A stretch of DNA of 64,000 bases from Edaphobacter acidisoli (GCF_014642855.1 NZ_BMJB01000001.1:2356001-2420000); one strand, 5' to 3'. Positions 26,001 to 35,724 are shown, counted from the stretch's first letter. Program-made: numbers and translations. Notes: a model not told the origin generated them from the sequence alone.

Positions 26001-26773
26001 GCTTTAGCGGAAAGAGCTACATCGATGCAAACTACACCTGGTCCCGCGACCTGACCAATGCTCAGGCCGATTACTCTGGCTTTATCCAAAACATTTTCAA
26101 CATCAATGCAGATTATGGCCGTGCCGCAGTTGATCGTACCAACATCCTAAACTTCGATGGCGTATGGGAATTGCCGTGGTATCGCAGCCAGCATGGCCTG
26201 AAGGGAAGATTGATTGGCGGATGGGAGGTCTCAGGTATCTACGCGATCAACTCGGGACTTCCGCTGACGGTATCGTCCAGTTCGGCTTACTCGCCTTCCT
26301 ACAACCTACCCAGCGGTGTGACCAGTGTTTACAACGGGCGCACCAATACGGGCTACATCACAGACAACGCGGGCTTGAGCGCACTCGGAAATACAAATGC
26401 CGGCCTTCGCCCAGACCAGATTGGCGATCCTAACAGTGGGCACGGTGTGCAAATTCACAACAAGGGCTATAACCAGTTGTGGTTTTATACCGGTGCGTTT
26501 GCGGCTCCATCACCGAGTAGCTCCGTTCCTGGAACGGCGCGGCGCGGCACGATCAATGGCCCTGGTTTCAACCGAGTTGACCTCGGCATCTATCGCAACT
26601 TCCGCATCTGGGAGCGGCTAAACTTCCAATTCCGGGCAGAAGCCTTCAATGCAGTGAACCATACGAATGTGCAGTCAGTAACCACCTCGGTCGGCTCTTC
26701 TTCGACTTTTGGCGAAGTTACGGGCTACCGCGATGCGCGCATCGTACAGTTCGCCGGAAAATTTACCTTCTAG
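23057..26773 (+). CDS. Oar-like TonB-dependent receptor
   Basis: This 1238-residue outer-membrane receptor has a signal peptide (residues 1-27, GSRA-Q) and a carboxypeptidase-regulatory-like domain (~32-110). A plug region follows (EMPLVTRNYETLMNLQPGV, WTIDGADNVDRGA), then a long barrel ending in a terminal Phe (IVQFAGKFTF). AGGAGG lies nine bases before the ATG. It is divergent from an RpiR regulator, which suggests sugar-phosphate-controlled uptake. The ligand is unknown. An intrinsic terminator follows. Confidence 0.93.
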   Translation: MNRLRRYLRNAAMIVAITGIGCIGSRAQDTTTGSISGTITDATGAAVKGATVGMTNTDRGATIRTVMTNSTGYFTATSLPLGTYTVHISDSGFKPVNVTGIVLHVNDALTVNRVLVAGDVNETVTVSAEEARVNLQDATSAGLINSTQLNEMPLVTRNYETLMNLQPGVAYGGSTDDLTRGPSGLSGASSVVNFSVNGGRNTSNNWTIDGADNVDRGANLTLYTYPSPDAIAEFKTLRGQYSAQFGRNASGQIDVVTKSGTNSVHGSAYEYLRNDAFDANGYANDYLGFPKTPYRYNIFGFSLGGPVFVPKVYNGKDKTFFFISEEWQRIIQYASGVQALVPQASERAGDFSQSGQKINGAWTTGPVTVCTAYTTNSANQTNTCTATGTQVTNLSPIAQSYMKDVYSRVPVPDESYDIAHNSDPHSIFSSFKNQFNNLDSVIRIDQQFGQKLTVFYRYLHDTFPEVLSQGQFTTVPIPGANTATVVNPGTQQLGHGTYIINPTMVVNAGYAYSNGNIVSTPAGFLGSAQSPDIKPTLPYANTVGLVPTIGVSGMTTLNGSVAYTDHGTNHQVFGDITKTLHTNTIIAGFSYNHYQKLENNTTGTQGSFSFANDSQYACPASGPTPGCVPTNSNSGAAEAQGFANLLTGNANGGFSQLSKDPVTDIKESLYEAFLQDNWKATPRLTLNLGVRYAYYGQPWDANGLLSNFDPSKYSAAGAPTISANGLICFTAPCNQTGSNAGQPTTPNGSADYAGINYINGMIFNGPSSANNNQASPYGNKVGAAQKTNFAPRFGFALDVFGDGKTALRGGYGWGFDDAEVSYYETTVFGNPPSVATYSVGQTSFDSPAGGALTGLSSTPGRIQAIPVDYKTPYVQQYSLDIQQQITPTMMMDVGYFGDHGTHLLGALNMNQPAPGAWVGKVQPSNSGSACIDPDTGQQSFLNSTCDRVLNQIKPYIGYFAIDALRTIFSSNYNSLQVKVTKRFSGKSYIDANYTWSRDLTNAQADYSGFIQNIFNINADYGRAAVDRTNILNFDGVWELPWYRSQHGLKGRLIGGWEVSGIYAINSGLPLTVSSSSAYSPSYNLPSGVTSVYNGRTNTGYITDNAGLSALGNTNAGLRPDQIGDPNSGHGVQIHNKGYNQLWFYTGAFAAPSPSSSVPGTARRGTINGPGFNRVDLGIYRNFRIWERLNFQFRAEAFNAVNHTNVQSVTTSVGSSSTFGEVTGYRDARIVQFAGKFTF

Positions 26774-26802
26774 CCTTCAATTGATGTTAATGCTGCCCTT
26801 TA

Positions 26803-26836
26803 CGGCGTTTGCCTGATGGCAAGCGCCGATTCTTTT
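26803..26836 (+). terminator. Intrinsic terminator after the TonB receptor
   Basis: An 11-base-pair stem built from GGCGTTTGCC and GGCAAGCGCC (one G-U pair) plus a closing C-G encloses a TGAT loop and is followed by ATTCTTTT. It lies 30 bases past the receptor stop. Confidence 0.8.
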
Positions 26837-26906
26837 GTCTCCCTGTTACGCCACTCAATGCTGAATATTGCCGTTCAATGCAGCGACTAGCGAGTCGATG
26901 TGTGGC

Positions 26907-26936
26907 TTGGCGCGAGCGGCAGGAGGTGGGTAAAAT
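26907..26936 (+). promoter_or_regulatory. Putative sigma70 promoter of metK
   Basis: TTGGCG and TAAAAT are separated by 18 bases, about 65 bases upstream of the chosen metK start. The leader is short and no SAM-riboswitch-like fold is obvious in it. Confidence 0.5.
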
Positions 26937-27001
26937 AGAAAGGTTGGACACTGTTCGGACTTCCTGTGCGGGCAGACACCTACTTCCCCAAGGAGTTTGT
27001 T

Positions 27002-28174
27002 TTGGCGACACGCGACCGTTTTTTGTTCACCAGTGAATCCGTTACCGAAGGCCATCCCGACAAGATTGCCGACCAGATTTCAGACGCAATTCTTGATGCC
27101 TGCCTTGCGCAGGATCCCTACAGCCGTGTGGCTTGCGAAACGCTGACTTGCACTGGCCTAGTGGTTGTAGCAGGCGAGATTACGACAAAGGCTTATGTGG
27201 ACGTTCAGGGGCTGGTGCGCGGCACAGTAGCAGCGATTGGCTACGACAACGCTTCGTATGGCTTCGACTCGAACACCTGCTCTGTGATCTCTACGATCAA
27301 CAAGCAGTCGGGCGACATTGCGATGGGCGTTGACACGGGCGGCGCGGGCGACCAAGGCATGATGTTCGGCTATGCCACTAACGAGACGCCTGAGCTGATG
27401 CCGACAGCAATCTCCTTGGCGCACAAGCTGGCGCTGAAGCTGAGCGAGGTGCGGAAAAACGGGAAGATGGCGTATCTGCGGCCTGACGGCAAGAGCCAGG
27501 TGACAGTGGAATATGACGCCAACCACAAACCAGTGCGCGTGGACGCAGTCGTTATCTCGACCCAGCACGCTGAGACCGTTGGCAATGATGAACTGCGCGC
27601 CGACATTCTGAAGAACGTGATCCAGGCTGTGATTCCTGCCAACCTGCTGGACCAGGATACGAAATACCACATCAATCCGACAGGGCGCTTCGTGGTCGGT
27701 GGACCGATGGGCGACACCGGCCTGACTGGCCGCAAGATCATTGTTGACACCTACGGCGGCATGGGTCGGCATGGCGGCGGAGCTTTTAGCGGCAAGGACG
27801 CGACGAAAGTTGACCGTTCGGCTGCTTACATGGCGCGCTACGTAGCAAAGAACATCGTTGCCGCTGGCTTGGCTGATCGTTGCGAAGTGCAGCTAGCTTA
27901 CGCAATTGGTGTGGCTGAGCCCGTGAGCGTGCTAGTTGATACCTTCGGCACTGGCAAGGTTGATGAGAAACAGCTCGAGGCGCTGGTGCGGAAGAACTTC
28001 TCGCTAACGCCGAAAGGCATCATTGAGACGTTGGACCTGCGCAAGCCAATCTTCAAGGCGACCGCGGCTTATGGTCACTTTGGACGCAGTGGACCGGGCT
28101 TCAAGTGGGAAGAGACAGACAAGGCTGATGCCCTGAGGCAGCAGGCTGGGTTGAAGCAGACAGCGAGCGCATAG
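27002..28174 (+). CDS. metK: S-adenosylmethionine synthetase
   Basis: MetK makes SAM from methionine and ATP in the cytoplasm. The 390-residue protein has GHPDKIADQ near the N terminus, the [12 protein letters not shown] hexapeptide region and the [20 protein letters not shown]-loop-like signature. Length is normal. TTG at 27002 was chosen because AAGGAG lies six bases before it and because the protein then begins close to the conserved [14 protein letters not shown]. The upstream GTG at 26966 adds 12 non-conserved residues. ahcY in the same window completes the SAM-SAH part of the methyl cycle. Confidence 0.96.
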   Translation: MATRDRFLFTSESVTEGHPDKIADQISDAILDACLAQDPYSRVACETLTCTGLVVVAGEITTKAYVDVQGLVRGTVAAIGYDNASYGFDSNTCSVISTINKQSGDIAMGVDTGGAGDQGMMFGYATNETPELMPTAISLAHKLALKLSEVRKNGKMAYLRPDGKSQVTVEYDANHKPVRVDAVVISTQHAETVGNDELRADILKNVIQAVIPANLLDQDTKYHINPTGRFVVGGPMGDTGLTGRKIIVDTYGGMGRHGGGAFSGKDATKVDRSAAYMARYVAKNIVAAGLADRCEVQLAYAIGVAEPVSVLVDTFGTGKVDEKQLEALVRKNFSLTPKGIIETLDLRKPIFKATAAYGHFGRSGPGFKWEETDKADALRQQAGLKQTASA

Positions 28175-28195
28175 CAAAACCTGCATTCGAATCAT

Positions 28196-28225
28196 CCAGG
28201 AGCAGACCTCATGGTCTGCTCCTGG
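28196..28225 (+). terminator. Hairpin after metK, probable terminator
   Basis: A perfect 13-base-pair stem (CCAGGAGCAGACC and its complement) has a TCAT loop and is followed by TCATTT. The stem is strong but the T-run is weak, so termination may be partial. Confidence 0.6.
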
Positions 28226-28348
28226 TCATTTAACGTGCCTCTTCCCGGCTCATCGGCCAGACTGTTCAAACGCTCGATCGCAACCAAATCCTGAAGTTCA
28301 AGTGAACAAAGCGGAGTGCGCGCGGCACCCCTGCGGGAGGATACTGAT

Positions 28349-29467
28349 ATGGCGATGGCATCCATAGCTGAGACCGCGAAAGCAGCAGAGCCGGACTATT
28401 TTTCTGCCGTCGAATGGCAGCAGGTGCTTGAACGCGACCGGAGCGCGGACGGAAGGTTCGTCTATGCAGTGAAGTCGACGGGGATTTATTGCAAGCCAAG
28501 CTGCGCAAGCCGCAAGCCGGCGCGGAAGAACGTCGTCCTGTTCCCTTCCCCTGCATTGGCTGAAGAAGCCGGATTCAGATCGTGCCAACGCTGCGAGCCG
28601 AAGCGGGCGGGAGCTCGCCCTGACCGGCAGGAACGGGCTGTGCTTGCGGCCGCTGAATATCTGCGCGCCCATGCGGATGAGCGAACGCGGCTGGAAGACC
28701 TGGCCAGGAGCATGGGTATCTCCAGGCTCGCGCTGCTGCGCGGATTCAAGCGCGTGCTGGGCGTGAGTCCGGCAGAGTTTGCCAGGCAGCAACGGCTTGG
28801 TCGGTTTCGTGAAAAGGTGCGTATGGGGCGAGTGACCGACGCGATTTATGACGCCGGATTTGGTTCGAGCAGCAGGTTGTACGAAAACAGCAGCGAGGTG
28901 TTGGGCATGACTCCAAAGAAGATGCGGACTGGCGGTGCGGGACTGGTGATTCGATATAGAACGGCGGCGAGCCCGCTGGGGCGGATGCTGGTCGCCGCGA
29001 CCGATGCGGGCGTGTGCTCGATTGCATTTGGCAAAGACGATACAGCTCTGGTGGAGGAGTTGCGTGGGCGTTTTCCGAAGGCCGAGCTGGTGCAGGCAAA
29101 GGCAGACACAGGCTGGTTTGCAGAGGCGGTCGAGTTTGTGGCCAGTCAGATGAGCGAGCATCCGCGTGCGGCGAAGTTTCCGCTGGATGTGCGGGCCACG
29201 GCGTTTCAGCAGCGAGTGTGGAAGGCGCTCAGAGAGATACCGCGTGGAGAGACGCGGAGCTATGGCGAGATCGCGTGCGAGCTGGGGATGCCGAAAGCCG
29301 CGCGGGCTGTAGGCTCGGCCATTGGATCGAATCCGTTGGCTGTGCTGGTGCCGTGCCACAGGGCAATTCACAGCGATGGATCAATCGCGGGGTATCGGTG
29401 GGGAGTGGAGCGCAAGAAAAAGCTGCTGGCGGTGGAGAGATCGGCAAAGACACAACAGAAACACTGA
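28349..29467 (+). CDS. ada: Ada-type DNA alkylation repair protein and regulator
   Basis: The 372-residue protein has all three Ada modules. The N-terminal zinc domain carries Cys48, Cys52, Cys79 and Cys82 (YCKPSC, SCQRCEP) for phosphotriester repair. An AraC-type helix-turn-helix (about 95-180) follows, then an O6-methylguanine-DNA methyltransferase domain with acceptor Cys336 (VLVPCHRAIHSDGSIAGYRWG). Methylation of the zinc domain would turn the protein into an activator of its regulon. ATG 28349 was chosen because GGGAGG lies eight bases upstream; an earlier GTG at 28316 has none. Confidence 0.95.
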   Translation: MAMASIAETAKAAEPDYFSAVEWQQVLERDRSADGRFVYAVKSTGIYCKPSCASRKPARKNVVLFPSPALAEEAGFRSCQRCEPKRAGARPDRQERAVLAAAEYLRAHADERTRLEDLARSMGISRLALLRGFKRVLGVSPAEFARQQRLGRFREKVRMGRVTDAIYDAGFGSSSRLYENSSEVLGMTPKKMRTGGAGLVIRYRTAASPLGRMLVAATDAGVCSIAFGKDDTALVEELRGRFPKAELVQAKADTGWFAEAVEFVASQMSEHPRAAKFPLDVRATAFQQRVWKALREIPRGETRSYGEIACELGMPKAARAVGSAIGSNPLAVLVPCHRAIHSDGSIAGYRWGVERKKKLLAVERSAKTQQKH

Positions 29468-29557
29468 TTGAGAATGCATCGCGCGCATCCAACGTTTCAA
29501 GCGGCGATGCTATACTCCGGCAAGATTTCAGCAGATCAGTGAGAGGCCAGGTTGTGG

Positions 29558-31384
29558 ATGCGAGACGCAATTTCCGAAGTTGAGAATATCTTCTTTGTAC
29601 TACTTTCTATATGCCTTTTTCTTACTGGCACTACGGCAAGCCTTTTGCATGCTCATATCCATCCTGATAATCTTCGGGTCGCGTATGGCATGGAGCACCT
29701 AGGGCCGGCACTGCTTGCAGCGTCTTTATTCGTGGCACTTGTTGTTGTCTTGCGCATCTTGTTATCAAGATCCGCCGCCTTTGAAGGTGTCTCCGCTGTA
29801 TATATATTTGCTGCTCTTGCCGGAGCCTTTTGTTTATATTGGCTGCCCGTCTTCCTCGCCGGCGGCTTCGTGCAAGACGACTGGATGTTGCTCGCGGCAG
29901 CCTCGATTCGCAAGATAGTCCTGCTTCACCCGATCTACAGTTGGCATGCGTTGGATTCGATCGACGGAAACTTCCGCCCGCTCAGCACGGTATTGTATTT
30001 CGGCTATATGCTGAAGCTTTTCGGACTTCACGCACACGCATTTCTGGCTTGCAACTTCGTCATCAACCTCTTCGGAAGCATGATTACCTTTGTGCTGACC
30101 CGCGAATTGGGCTATGGCAAAGTTACAGGAGCGGCAGCCTCCGTTCTCTACATGTCCCGGGGTCTGCTCTTCACGGAAAATGCCTGGGCCTGTGATGTTT
30201 GCGATGGGGCAGTCGTTCTGCTGTGTGCTCTTGCCACGCTTGCCATACTACGGGCCTGCAGGAGTACGAGTCGCAAAGCAATCGCATACCATGTTGTTGC
30301 CTGGGGGCTGTTCTTTCTCTCGACTCTGACGAAGCAAAGTTCGTTTGTGATGCCGCTGATTATCGCAGCGCTCCTTTTCTTCCACCCAGGACCGGTCCCT
30401 GTCGTCAAGATGTCCCATAGAATCCGTAGCGCCGTGATTGCGTTCGTGGTCTATTCGGCGACGGCCGCATTTGTCTTCCTTCACGCCAAGTCGCTGATGC
30501 AGTCGCGCACACCTTATCCGATTGAAGCAACGCTGGGCGGAGTCCTTGTACCCTTCAGATTTATTTCCTGGTATTTGCTTGGAACAGGATTCCCCGCTGC
30601 ATTCAAACTGCTCAATAACCTCATTCTCCTGCTGGGCGTGTCGTTGACCCTGGCCGTGGGCATTCTGGCATGGAAGTGTCCGCGCATATTCGGGCCACGG
30701 CCGCGAGACATAGCATTTCTGCTGGTAGCTGCATTTTCATCCATCACCTTATTCTTCTTTCTCCCGTCTCATGTTGCCGCCTACTACGGCGCGCTTTTCT
30801 CTTTCTGGCTAAGCATTGCGCTGGCCATTTCCCTTACCAGCTTCGGCCCCGTTAAGCTGGGAAGTCGGCATGCGCGCATAAGTTGTTTCATCTTCTGTCT
30901 GTTAGCCGTAAGCGGTTTCCTCGAAATCCGCCTGATGCAGACTGCGCTTTATCCATCTGGTGGCTACATATGGGGCACTTTCGGTGCAGATCTTGATCGG
31001 GCCTACTTCACACAATTGAAAGAACACCTCGAAGCCAACTCATACGCCAGTGAAGTAGTGCTTGTCGATGCCGGCGGATATCCTAGTTACTACGTGTCGA
31101 TGGTCCTTCTACTCGGGCCGAACGTTCGCCAGATATTGGCCTACGATAGTGCCTCCCATGCATATTACGTCAATAACCGCAACGGTCTGCGCCCCGGAGA
31201 CAGCCGCAGGGACCTGACTGATGCAGATGCCTTTCAATGGACGGTGCCTGCTAATTTTGAGACGGCGTCAGCAGTCTCAACGAACAAAAGCGCGCTTTGC
31301 GCTCGCTACGATGGGAGGCTGATCGAATGGTCGACGTCTGGTCCTGATGGCATGAAAGAAAAACAGTCGCGAGTGGATCACTGA
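29558..31384 (+). CDS. GT-C-fold integral membrane glycosyltransferase-like protein
   Basis: The ~608-residue protein has about twelve membrane segments. After the second or third helix lies an acidic loop motif (GGFVQDDWMLL), like the DD/ExD loop of dolichyl-phosphate-mannose and ArnT-type GT-C transferases that use polyprenyl-phosphate sugars. A soluble C-terminal domain of ~130 residues follows. The reaction and acceptor are unknown. Ten bases separate it from the downstream MFS gene, so the two may be cotranscribed. ATG 29558 is preferred to an upstream TTG. Confidence 0.7.
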   Translation: MRDAISEVENIFFVLLSICLFLTGTTASLLHAHIHPDNLRVAYGMEHLGPALLAASLFVALVVVLRILLSRSAAFEGVSAVYIFAALAGAFCLYWLPVFLAGGFVQDDWMLLAAASIRKIVLLHPIYSWHALDSIDGNFRPLSTVLYFGYMLKLFGLHAHAFLACNFVINLFGSMITFVLTRELGYGKVTGAAASVLYMSRGLLFTENAWACDVCDGAVVLLCALATLAILRACRSTSRKAIAYHVVAWGLFFLSTLTKQSSFVMPLIIAALLFFHPGPVPVVKMSHRIRSAVIAFVVYSATAAFVFLHAKSLMQSRTPYPIEATLGGVLVPFRFISWYLLGTGFPAAFKLLNNLILLLGVSLTLAVGILAWKCPRIFGPRPRDIAFLLVAAFSSITLFFFLPSHVAAYYGALFSFWLSIALAISLTSFGPVKLGSRHARISCFIFCLLAVSGFLEIRLMQTALYPSGGYIWGTFGADLDRAYFTQLKEHLEANSYASEVVLVDAGGYPSYYVSMVLLLGPNVRQILAYDSASHAYYVNNRNGLRPGDSRRDLTDADAFQWTVPANFETASAVSTNKSALCARYDGRLIEWSTSGPDGMKEKQSRVDH

Positions 31385-31393
31385 GGAAAGTGA

Positions 31394-32698
31394 ATGGGCC
31401 TTGATACCGCAAATGCGCGGGCACTGTACAGGAAGATTACCTGGCGGCTGATTCCGTATATGTTTCTGCTGTACATCGTGAACTACCTGGACCGCGTGAA
31501 TGTGGGGTTCGCGGCCATGGATATTCAGCGCGACCTGCACTTCAGCAATACCGTTTATGGCACCGGCGCGGGCATCTATTTTCTTGGGTCGGCGCTATTC
31601 GATCTGCCGAGCAACCTGATGCTGACGCGCGTCGGCGCGCGGCGATGGATGGCGCGGATCATGATCTCGTGGGGCGTGATCTCGACCTGCCTGATGTTTA
31701 TGAAGTCGGCAGAGTCATTTTATGTGCTGCGATTTCTTCTTGGCGTGAGCGAGGCCGGATTCTTTCCTGGCATGATCGTCTATCTCACCTATTGGTTTCC
31801 TACGCAGGAACGAGCGCGCGCAATCTCGCGGTTTATGATTGCGACTTCGCTGGCTGGCGTTGTGGGTGGGCCGCTATCGAGCGCAGTGCTGCGCATGGAT
31901 GGCTGGCACGGGCTGGCCGGATGGCAATGGCTATTTCTGACCGAAGGCATGCCAACGATTTTGCTTGGCATTTCTGTGCTGTTTTTGCTGCGCGACCATC
32001 CGGATGAGGCGCGCTGGCTTACGACGCAAGAGAAGACATGGCTGGATGAAGAATTGAAACGCGACAGCGAGGCTTCGGGTGCGGCGGCGCGTCATCGACT
32101 TGGTGATGCGTTCAAATTGCGCGCGTTGTGGGTGCTGGCTGGGGCTTATTTTGTGAGCCAGGTGGGCGTGTATATCGTGAACTTGTGGATGCCGCTGATT
32201 CTGACGAGCGTTTCTCATGGTGCGGTGAGCTCCATTCTGATCGACCGCTATTCCACGCTGCCTTATCTTGCGGCAGCGGTGATGACGCTGGTGGTGGGAT
32301 GGAGCTCGGACAGGCGCGATGAGCGACGATGGCACATTGCCGCGTGTCTGCTCCTGTCGGCAATTGGGTTTGCGTGGGCTGCGGTTGCGCATGGGTTGGT
32401 GATTGCATTGTGCGCGATGACGCTTGCAGCCGTGGGCTTGTGGAGCATGATGGGCCCCTTCTGGACGCTGACTACAAGCATGTTGGGTGGTACTGCGGCG
32501 GCAGGTGCTGTGGCGATTTTGCAGATCGTCGGCGGAGTGGGTGGGTTTACCGGTCCGTATATGACAGGCAGGCTGCGCGATGCGACGCATAGCTTTACCG
32601 GAGGACTGCTCGTGATGAGCGGGATGGCTGTTGTGGCGGCGCTGCTAGCGCTGGCGGTAAGGCGTCCGAAGACGGTTGCTGCAAAGGTAACAAGTTGA
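31394..32698 (+). CDS. MFS transporter, anion:cation symporter (ACS) family
   Basis: The 434-residue protein has twelve membrane helices and typical ACS-family motifs (IVNYLDRVNVGFAA in helix 1, FLLGVSEAGFFPGMIVYLTYWFP in helix 4). Relatives carry hexuronates, galactonate, phthalate or tartrate by proton symport. The substrate cannot be assigned. It follows the GT-C-like gene by 10 bases and precedes ahcY, from which it is separated by a promoter-sized gap. Confidence 0.9.
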   Translation: MGLDTANARALYRKITWRLIPYMFLLYIVNYLDRVNVGFAAMDIQRDLHFSNTVYGTGAGIYFLGSALFDLPSNLMLTRVGARRWMARIMISWGVISTCLMFMKSAESFYVLRFLLGVSEAGFFPGMIVYLTYWFPTQERARAISRFMIATSLAGVVGGPLSSAVLRMDGWHGLAGWQWLFLTEGMPTILLGISVLFLLRDHPDEARWLTTQEKTWLDEELKRDSEASGAAARHRLGDAFKLRALWVLAGAYFVSQVGVYIVNLWMPLILTSVSHGAVSSILIDRYSTLPYLAAAVMTLVVGWSSDRRDERRWHIAACLLLSAIGFAWAAVAHGLVIALCAMTLAAVGLWSMMGPFWTLTTSMLGGTAAAGAVAILQIVGGVGGFTGPYMTGRLRDATHSFTGGLLVMSGMAVVAALLALAVRRPKTVAAKVTS

Positions 32699-32782
32699 CC
32701 CAAACCCGTGTAAAACAGCCTTCGGCTGGTATTCTAGAAGGGCACGGAATCTATAAAAACCAATGTTTCAGATGAGGTAGTG

Positions 32783-34213
32783 ATGGCTACAGCAACGGTT
32801 GATAAAGTGGCGACGGAGTACAAGGTTAAGGACCTTTCGCTGGCGGAGTTTGGACGCAAGGAGATCGACATCGCCGAGCAGGAGATGCCGGGCCTGATGG
32901 CGATCCGCAACAAGTACGCGAAGGACAAGCCGCTCAAGGGCGTTCGCGTGACCGGCTCACTTCACATGACAATCCAGACAGCTGTGCTGATTGAGACGAT
33001 GGTTGCTCTCGGCGCTGATGTGCGCTGGGCGAGCTGCAACATCTTTTCGACGCAGGATCACGCGGCGGCAGCAATCGCTGCGGCGGGCGTGCCCGTGTTT
33101 GCGTGGAAGGGCGAAACCCTGGAAGAGTACTGGTGGTGCACCGATCAGGCGCTGCGGCACAAGGGCGGCCTGGGCCCGCAGATCGTCATCGACGATGGCG
33201 GCGACGTGACGCTGCTGATTCACAAGGGCGTCGAGCTGGAGCAGGGCGATGGCTGGGTGAATACTCCGTCCGGCAATCAGGAAGAGCAGGTGATTAAGAA
33301 CCTGCTCAAGAAGATTCATACCGAAGACGCGACGTACTTCACGAAGCTGGCGAAGGAATGGAAGGGCGTCGCCGAAGAGACGACGACTGGCGTTCATCGG
33401 CTGTACAAGATGATGGAGCAGGGCAAACTGCTGGTACCGGCCATCAACGTGAACGACTCCGTTACCAAGAGCAAGTTCGACAACCTGTACGGCTGCCGCG
33501 AGTCGCTGGTCGATGGCATCAAGCGCGCCACCGACGTGATGGTCGCGGGCAAGATTGCCGTAGTCTGCGGCTACGGCGACGTGGGCAAGGGCTCGGCAGC
33601 TTCGCTGCGCGGCATGGGCGCCCGCGTCGTGGTGACCGAGATCGACCCGATCAATGCGCTGCAGGCTGCGATGGAAGGCTATGAGGTCACGACGCTCGAA
33701 GAGACGCTGGGACGCGGCGATATCTATGTAACCTGCACGGGCAACGTGGACATCATCACGCTGGAGCACATGCGGCTGATGAAGGACCAGGCGATTGTCT
33801 GCAACATTGGCCACTTCGACAACGAGATTCAGATGGATCAGTTGAATGAAGCCAAAGATGCAACGAGGTTGAACATCAAACCGCAGGTGGACAAGTACAC
33901 GTTCGCTACCGGCAACAGCATCTTTGTGCTAGCCGAAGGCCGGCTGGTCAACTTGGGTTGCGCAACAGGACATCCGAGTTTCGTGATGTCGTCAAGCTTC
34001 TCGAACCAAACGCTAGCGGCTCTGGATCTCTGGACGAACAAAGATATATACAAGCCCGGCGTCTACATCCTGCCGAAGAAGCTGGACGAAGAAGTAGCAC
34101 GGCTGCACTTGGAAAAGATTGGCGTAAAGCTGACGACGCTCTCTCCCAAACAGGCGGAGTATCTGGGTGTTCCTGTAGAAGGGCCGTACAAGTCAGAGCA
34201 GTATCGTTACTAG
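32783..34213 (+). CDS. ahcY: S-adenosylhomocysteine hydrolase
   Basis: AhcY splits SAH into homocysteine and adenosine, relieving product inhibition of methyltransferases. The 476-residue protein shows the substrate-domain motifs ([21 protein letters not shown], [13 protein letters not shown]) and the NAD-binding segment ([23 protein letters not shown]). The C-terminal Lys/Tyr region ([10 protein letters not shown]) is present. Length fits the longer bacterial form. ATG 32783 has GAGG five bases upstream. TTGACC at 32695-32700 may be its -35 element. No SAH-riboswitch-like leader was recognised. An intrinsic terminator follows. Confidence 0.96.
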   Translation: MATATVDKVATEYKVKDLSLAEFGRKEIDIAEQEMPGLMAIRNKYAKDKPLKGVRVTGSLHMTIQTAVLIETMVALGADVRWASCNIFSTQDHAAAAIAAAGVPVFAWKGETLEEYWWCTDQALRHKGGLGPQIVIDDGGDVTLLIHKGVELEQGDGWVNTPSGNQEEQVIKNLLKKIHTEDATYFTKLAKEWKGVAEETTTGVHRLYKMMEQGKLLVPAINVNDSVTKSKFDNLYGCRESLVDGIKRATDVMVAGKIAVVCGYGDVGKGSAASLRGMGARVVVTEIDPINALQAAMEGYEVTTLEETLGRGDIYVTCTGNVDIITLEHMRLMKDQAIVCNIGHFDNEIQMDQLNEAKDATRLNIKPQVDKYTFATGNSIFVLAEGRLVNLGCATGHPSFVMSSSFSNQTLAALDLWTNKDIYKPGVYILPKKLDEEVARLHLEKIGVKLTTLSPKQAEYLGVPVEGPYKSEQYRY

Positions 34214-34235
34214 TTTTTGTACGAGGAAAACATAG

Positions 34236-34267
34236 GCCGCGGAAGAAAACCCTTCCGCGGCTTTTCT
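34236..34267 (+). terminator. Intrinsic terminator of ahcY
   Basis: A perfect ten-base-pair GC-rich stem (GCCGCGGAAG with CTTCCGCGGC) encloses AAAACC and is followed by TTTTCT. It lies 22 bases after the ahcY stop. Confidence 0.85.
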
Positions 34268-34330
34268 GTTGGTGGGTGTTCATAAAATCTCGATTTCGAC
34301 ACCTCATTGGCACACCAAACTACAGAAACA

Positions 34331-34684
34331 CTACTGCTTGCTAGCGTTGTGTTTGTCGCGGTAAATGCGGCGGGATTCCTGGTTCTGCTGCCGGTTGATG
34401 GTACGGCGGTCCTGCCTGGTCAGGTGGCCGTTGTCCTGAGCACGCATGTTGTGCTCTTCGTGGTTGATTGCCGACTCCTGTTTCTCAAGATGCGAGGTTT
34501 CGCCGGCGGTGAGCTGGCCGCTCTTGACTCCCTGCCCGATGCGGTCCTGCTGGTTCTCTTTGCGCTGATTGATATCGCGGTGGACTGGCGCCGTAGTGGT
34601 TGGGGTGCTGGTGGTTGACTGAGCAATGATGGCTACGGGGCCGAGTGTGAGCGAGGCGATGAGGGCGAGTTTAGTGAGATGCAT
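34331..34684 (-). CDS. Small exported hydrophilic protein, unknown function
   Basis: The 117-residue protein has a signal peptide (about 1-21, AIIA-Q). A mature part follows that is rich in Gln, Asn, Arg, His and Glu (INQRKENQQDRIGQGVKSG, RQDRRTINRQQNQESRR) with repeated RQxxxxN-like elements; it is probably helical. AAGGAG stands seven bases before the ATG. No family with a known role is recognised. It faces ahcY convergently. Confidence 0.75.
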   Translation of the reverse strand: MHLTKLALIASLTLGPVAIIAQSTTSTPTTTAPVHRDINQRKENQQDRIGQGVKSGQLTAGETSHLEKQESAINHEEHNMRAQDNGHLTRQDRRTINRQQNQESRRIYRDKHNASKQ

Positions 34685-34901
34685 GACGAGGCTCCTTCTT
34701 ATGCTTTCTCGGCGGCTATTTGGCGCTGCTTGCTGCCGCTTACGGTTCGGATAGACCCAGGTGATTTGCGGGTGTTGCGGTGGCGTGCGGTTTTATATTT
34801 CTCGAAGGCGCCGCGACATTTGCGGTTTTTCTGGGTACGCGCACGCTTCAACGCACATGGATGCCTCGGAGGTTACACGCGTATGGGAGTCGAAAGAAGG
34901 A
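34685..34901. other. Intergenic region
   Basis: No gene is seen in this 217-base gap. It must carry the promoter of the small exported protein on the minus strand and the end of the DUF4397 transcript. Confidence 0.4.
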
Positions 34902-35639
34902 TCAGGCGGGGTTGTCGTAGTCGTCCGCAGTGATGACCTGGATGCCGGGCATGGAGGCCAGCGGCTGGTCGATGAAGATGAGGGTGCGAGCGGCTGTGCC
35001 TGGATACGTCACCTTCGCCCCTGTGTAACTGGCAGCAGCTGTGCTGGCAGGATTTGCCCCTACAGGCAGAACAACCAGCGAGTAAGTCCCCGAGGGAATG
35101 TTCTGATAGCCAGTATTCGCGCCAAAGCTGACGTTGGTCAGAAGAGGGTTTACCGTTACAAGCGCATGCCCCGATGGGACGAGGTAAACATCAACCGGGC
35201 CGGAGCGCGTTGCTTCATCTAAGAAACGTAGCGAGGTTTCCCCGGCAGGTGCGGGCTGGTTCTGGTCTTTGAGTGTGAGCTGCTGGAGATTGCCAGCAGT
35301 ATCGCCAATCAGAATGGTGTATTGTCCTGCGGCTGCCAGTGTCGGTTTGACAAAGGAGAGCACCTGGTGAGTTCCGGCAGTCGCAGCCGAGATGGTATAC
35401 GTACCGGGCACAGTGGGAACGTACGAGGAAATTGCGCCAAAGCCCAGATTGTAGGCAATGCCGTCTGAGTCCTGATAGAGGTCGATGCTCGGGGCATCTG
35501 GCGAAGCATCAACGACGCGGACCTGCGCGGTAGATGGATTGCCCACCATCGCCTGGCAGCCCGTCAGTGTCGCGAGAATCGCCATAGCCGCCGCGAGGCG
35601 GACTGATGCTTGGACGAGTTGGAAGCGCGTGGGAAGCAT
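34902..35639 (-). CDS. DUF4397-domain lipoprotein
   Basis: The ~245-residue protein has a lipobox-type signal (ATLTGC-Q, Cys near residue 28). A DUF4397 domain follows (VRVVDASPDAPSIDLYQDSDG, then YTILIGDTAGN), with beta-strand-rich repeats up to the C terminus. DUF4397 proteins are extracytoplasmic and of unknown function. The start may be ATG 35639 or a GTG two codons earlier; neither has a clear Shine-Dalgarno. The gene is divergent from the LssY_C gene. Confidence 0.82.
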   Translation of the reverse strand: MLPTRFQLVQASVRLAAAMAILATLTGCQAMVGNPSTAQVRVVDASPDAPSIDLYQDSDGIAYNLGFGAISSYVPTVPGTYTISAATAGTHQVLSFVKPTLAAAGQYTILIGDTAGNLQQLTLKDQNQPAPAGETSLRFLDEATRSGPVDVYLVPSGHALVTVNPLLTNVSFGANTGYQNIPSGTYSLVVLPVGANPASTAAASYTGAKVTYPGTAARTLIFIDQPLASMPGIQVITADDYDNPA

Positions 35640-35724
35640 ATTCACTGTCCGTCAGCACTGCGCGTCTTAACAAGAGCAGCAGAGATTCCTGAATATGATT
35701 TTAATGGAACCCGGAGGCAGAGAG

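Noticed and set aside
26837..27001. SAM riboswitch ahead of metK
   Set aside because: The region is short and I could not find the conserved core of any SAM-riboswitch class by eye. A covariance-model scan would settle it.
32699..32782. SAH riboswitch ahead of ahcY
   Set aside because: Only a small CAGCC-TTC-GGCTG hairpin is visible in 84 bases; it does not resemble the SAH riboswitch pseudoknot.
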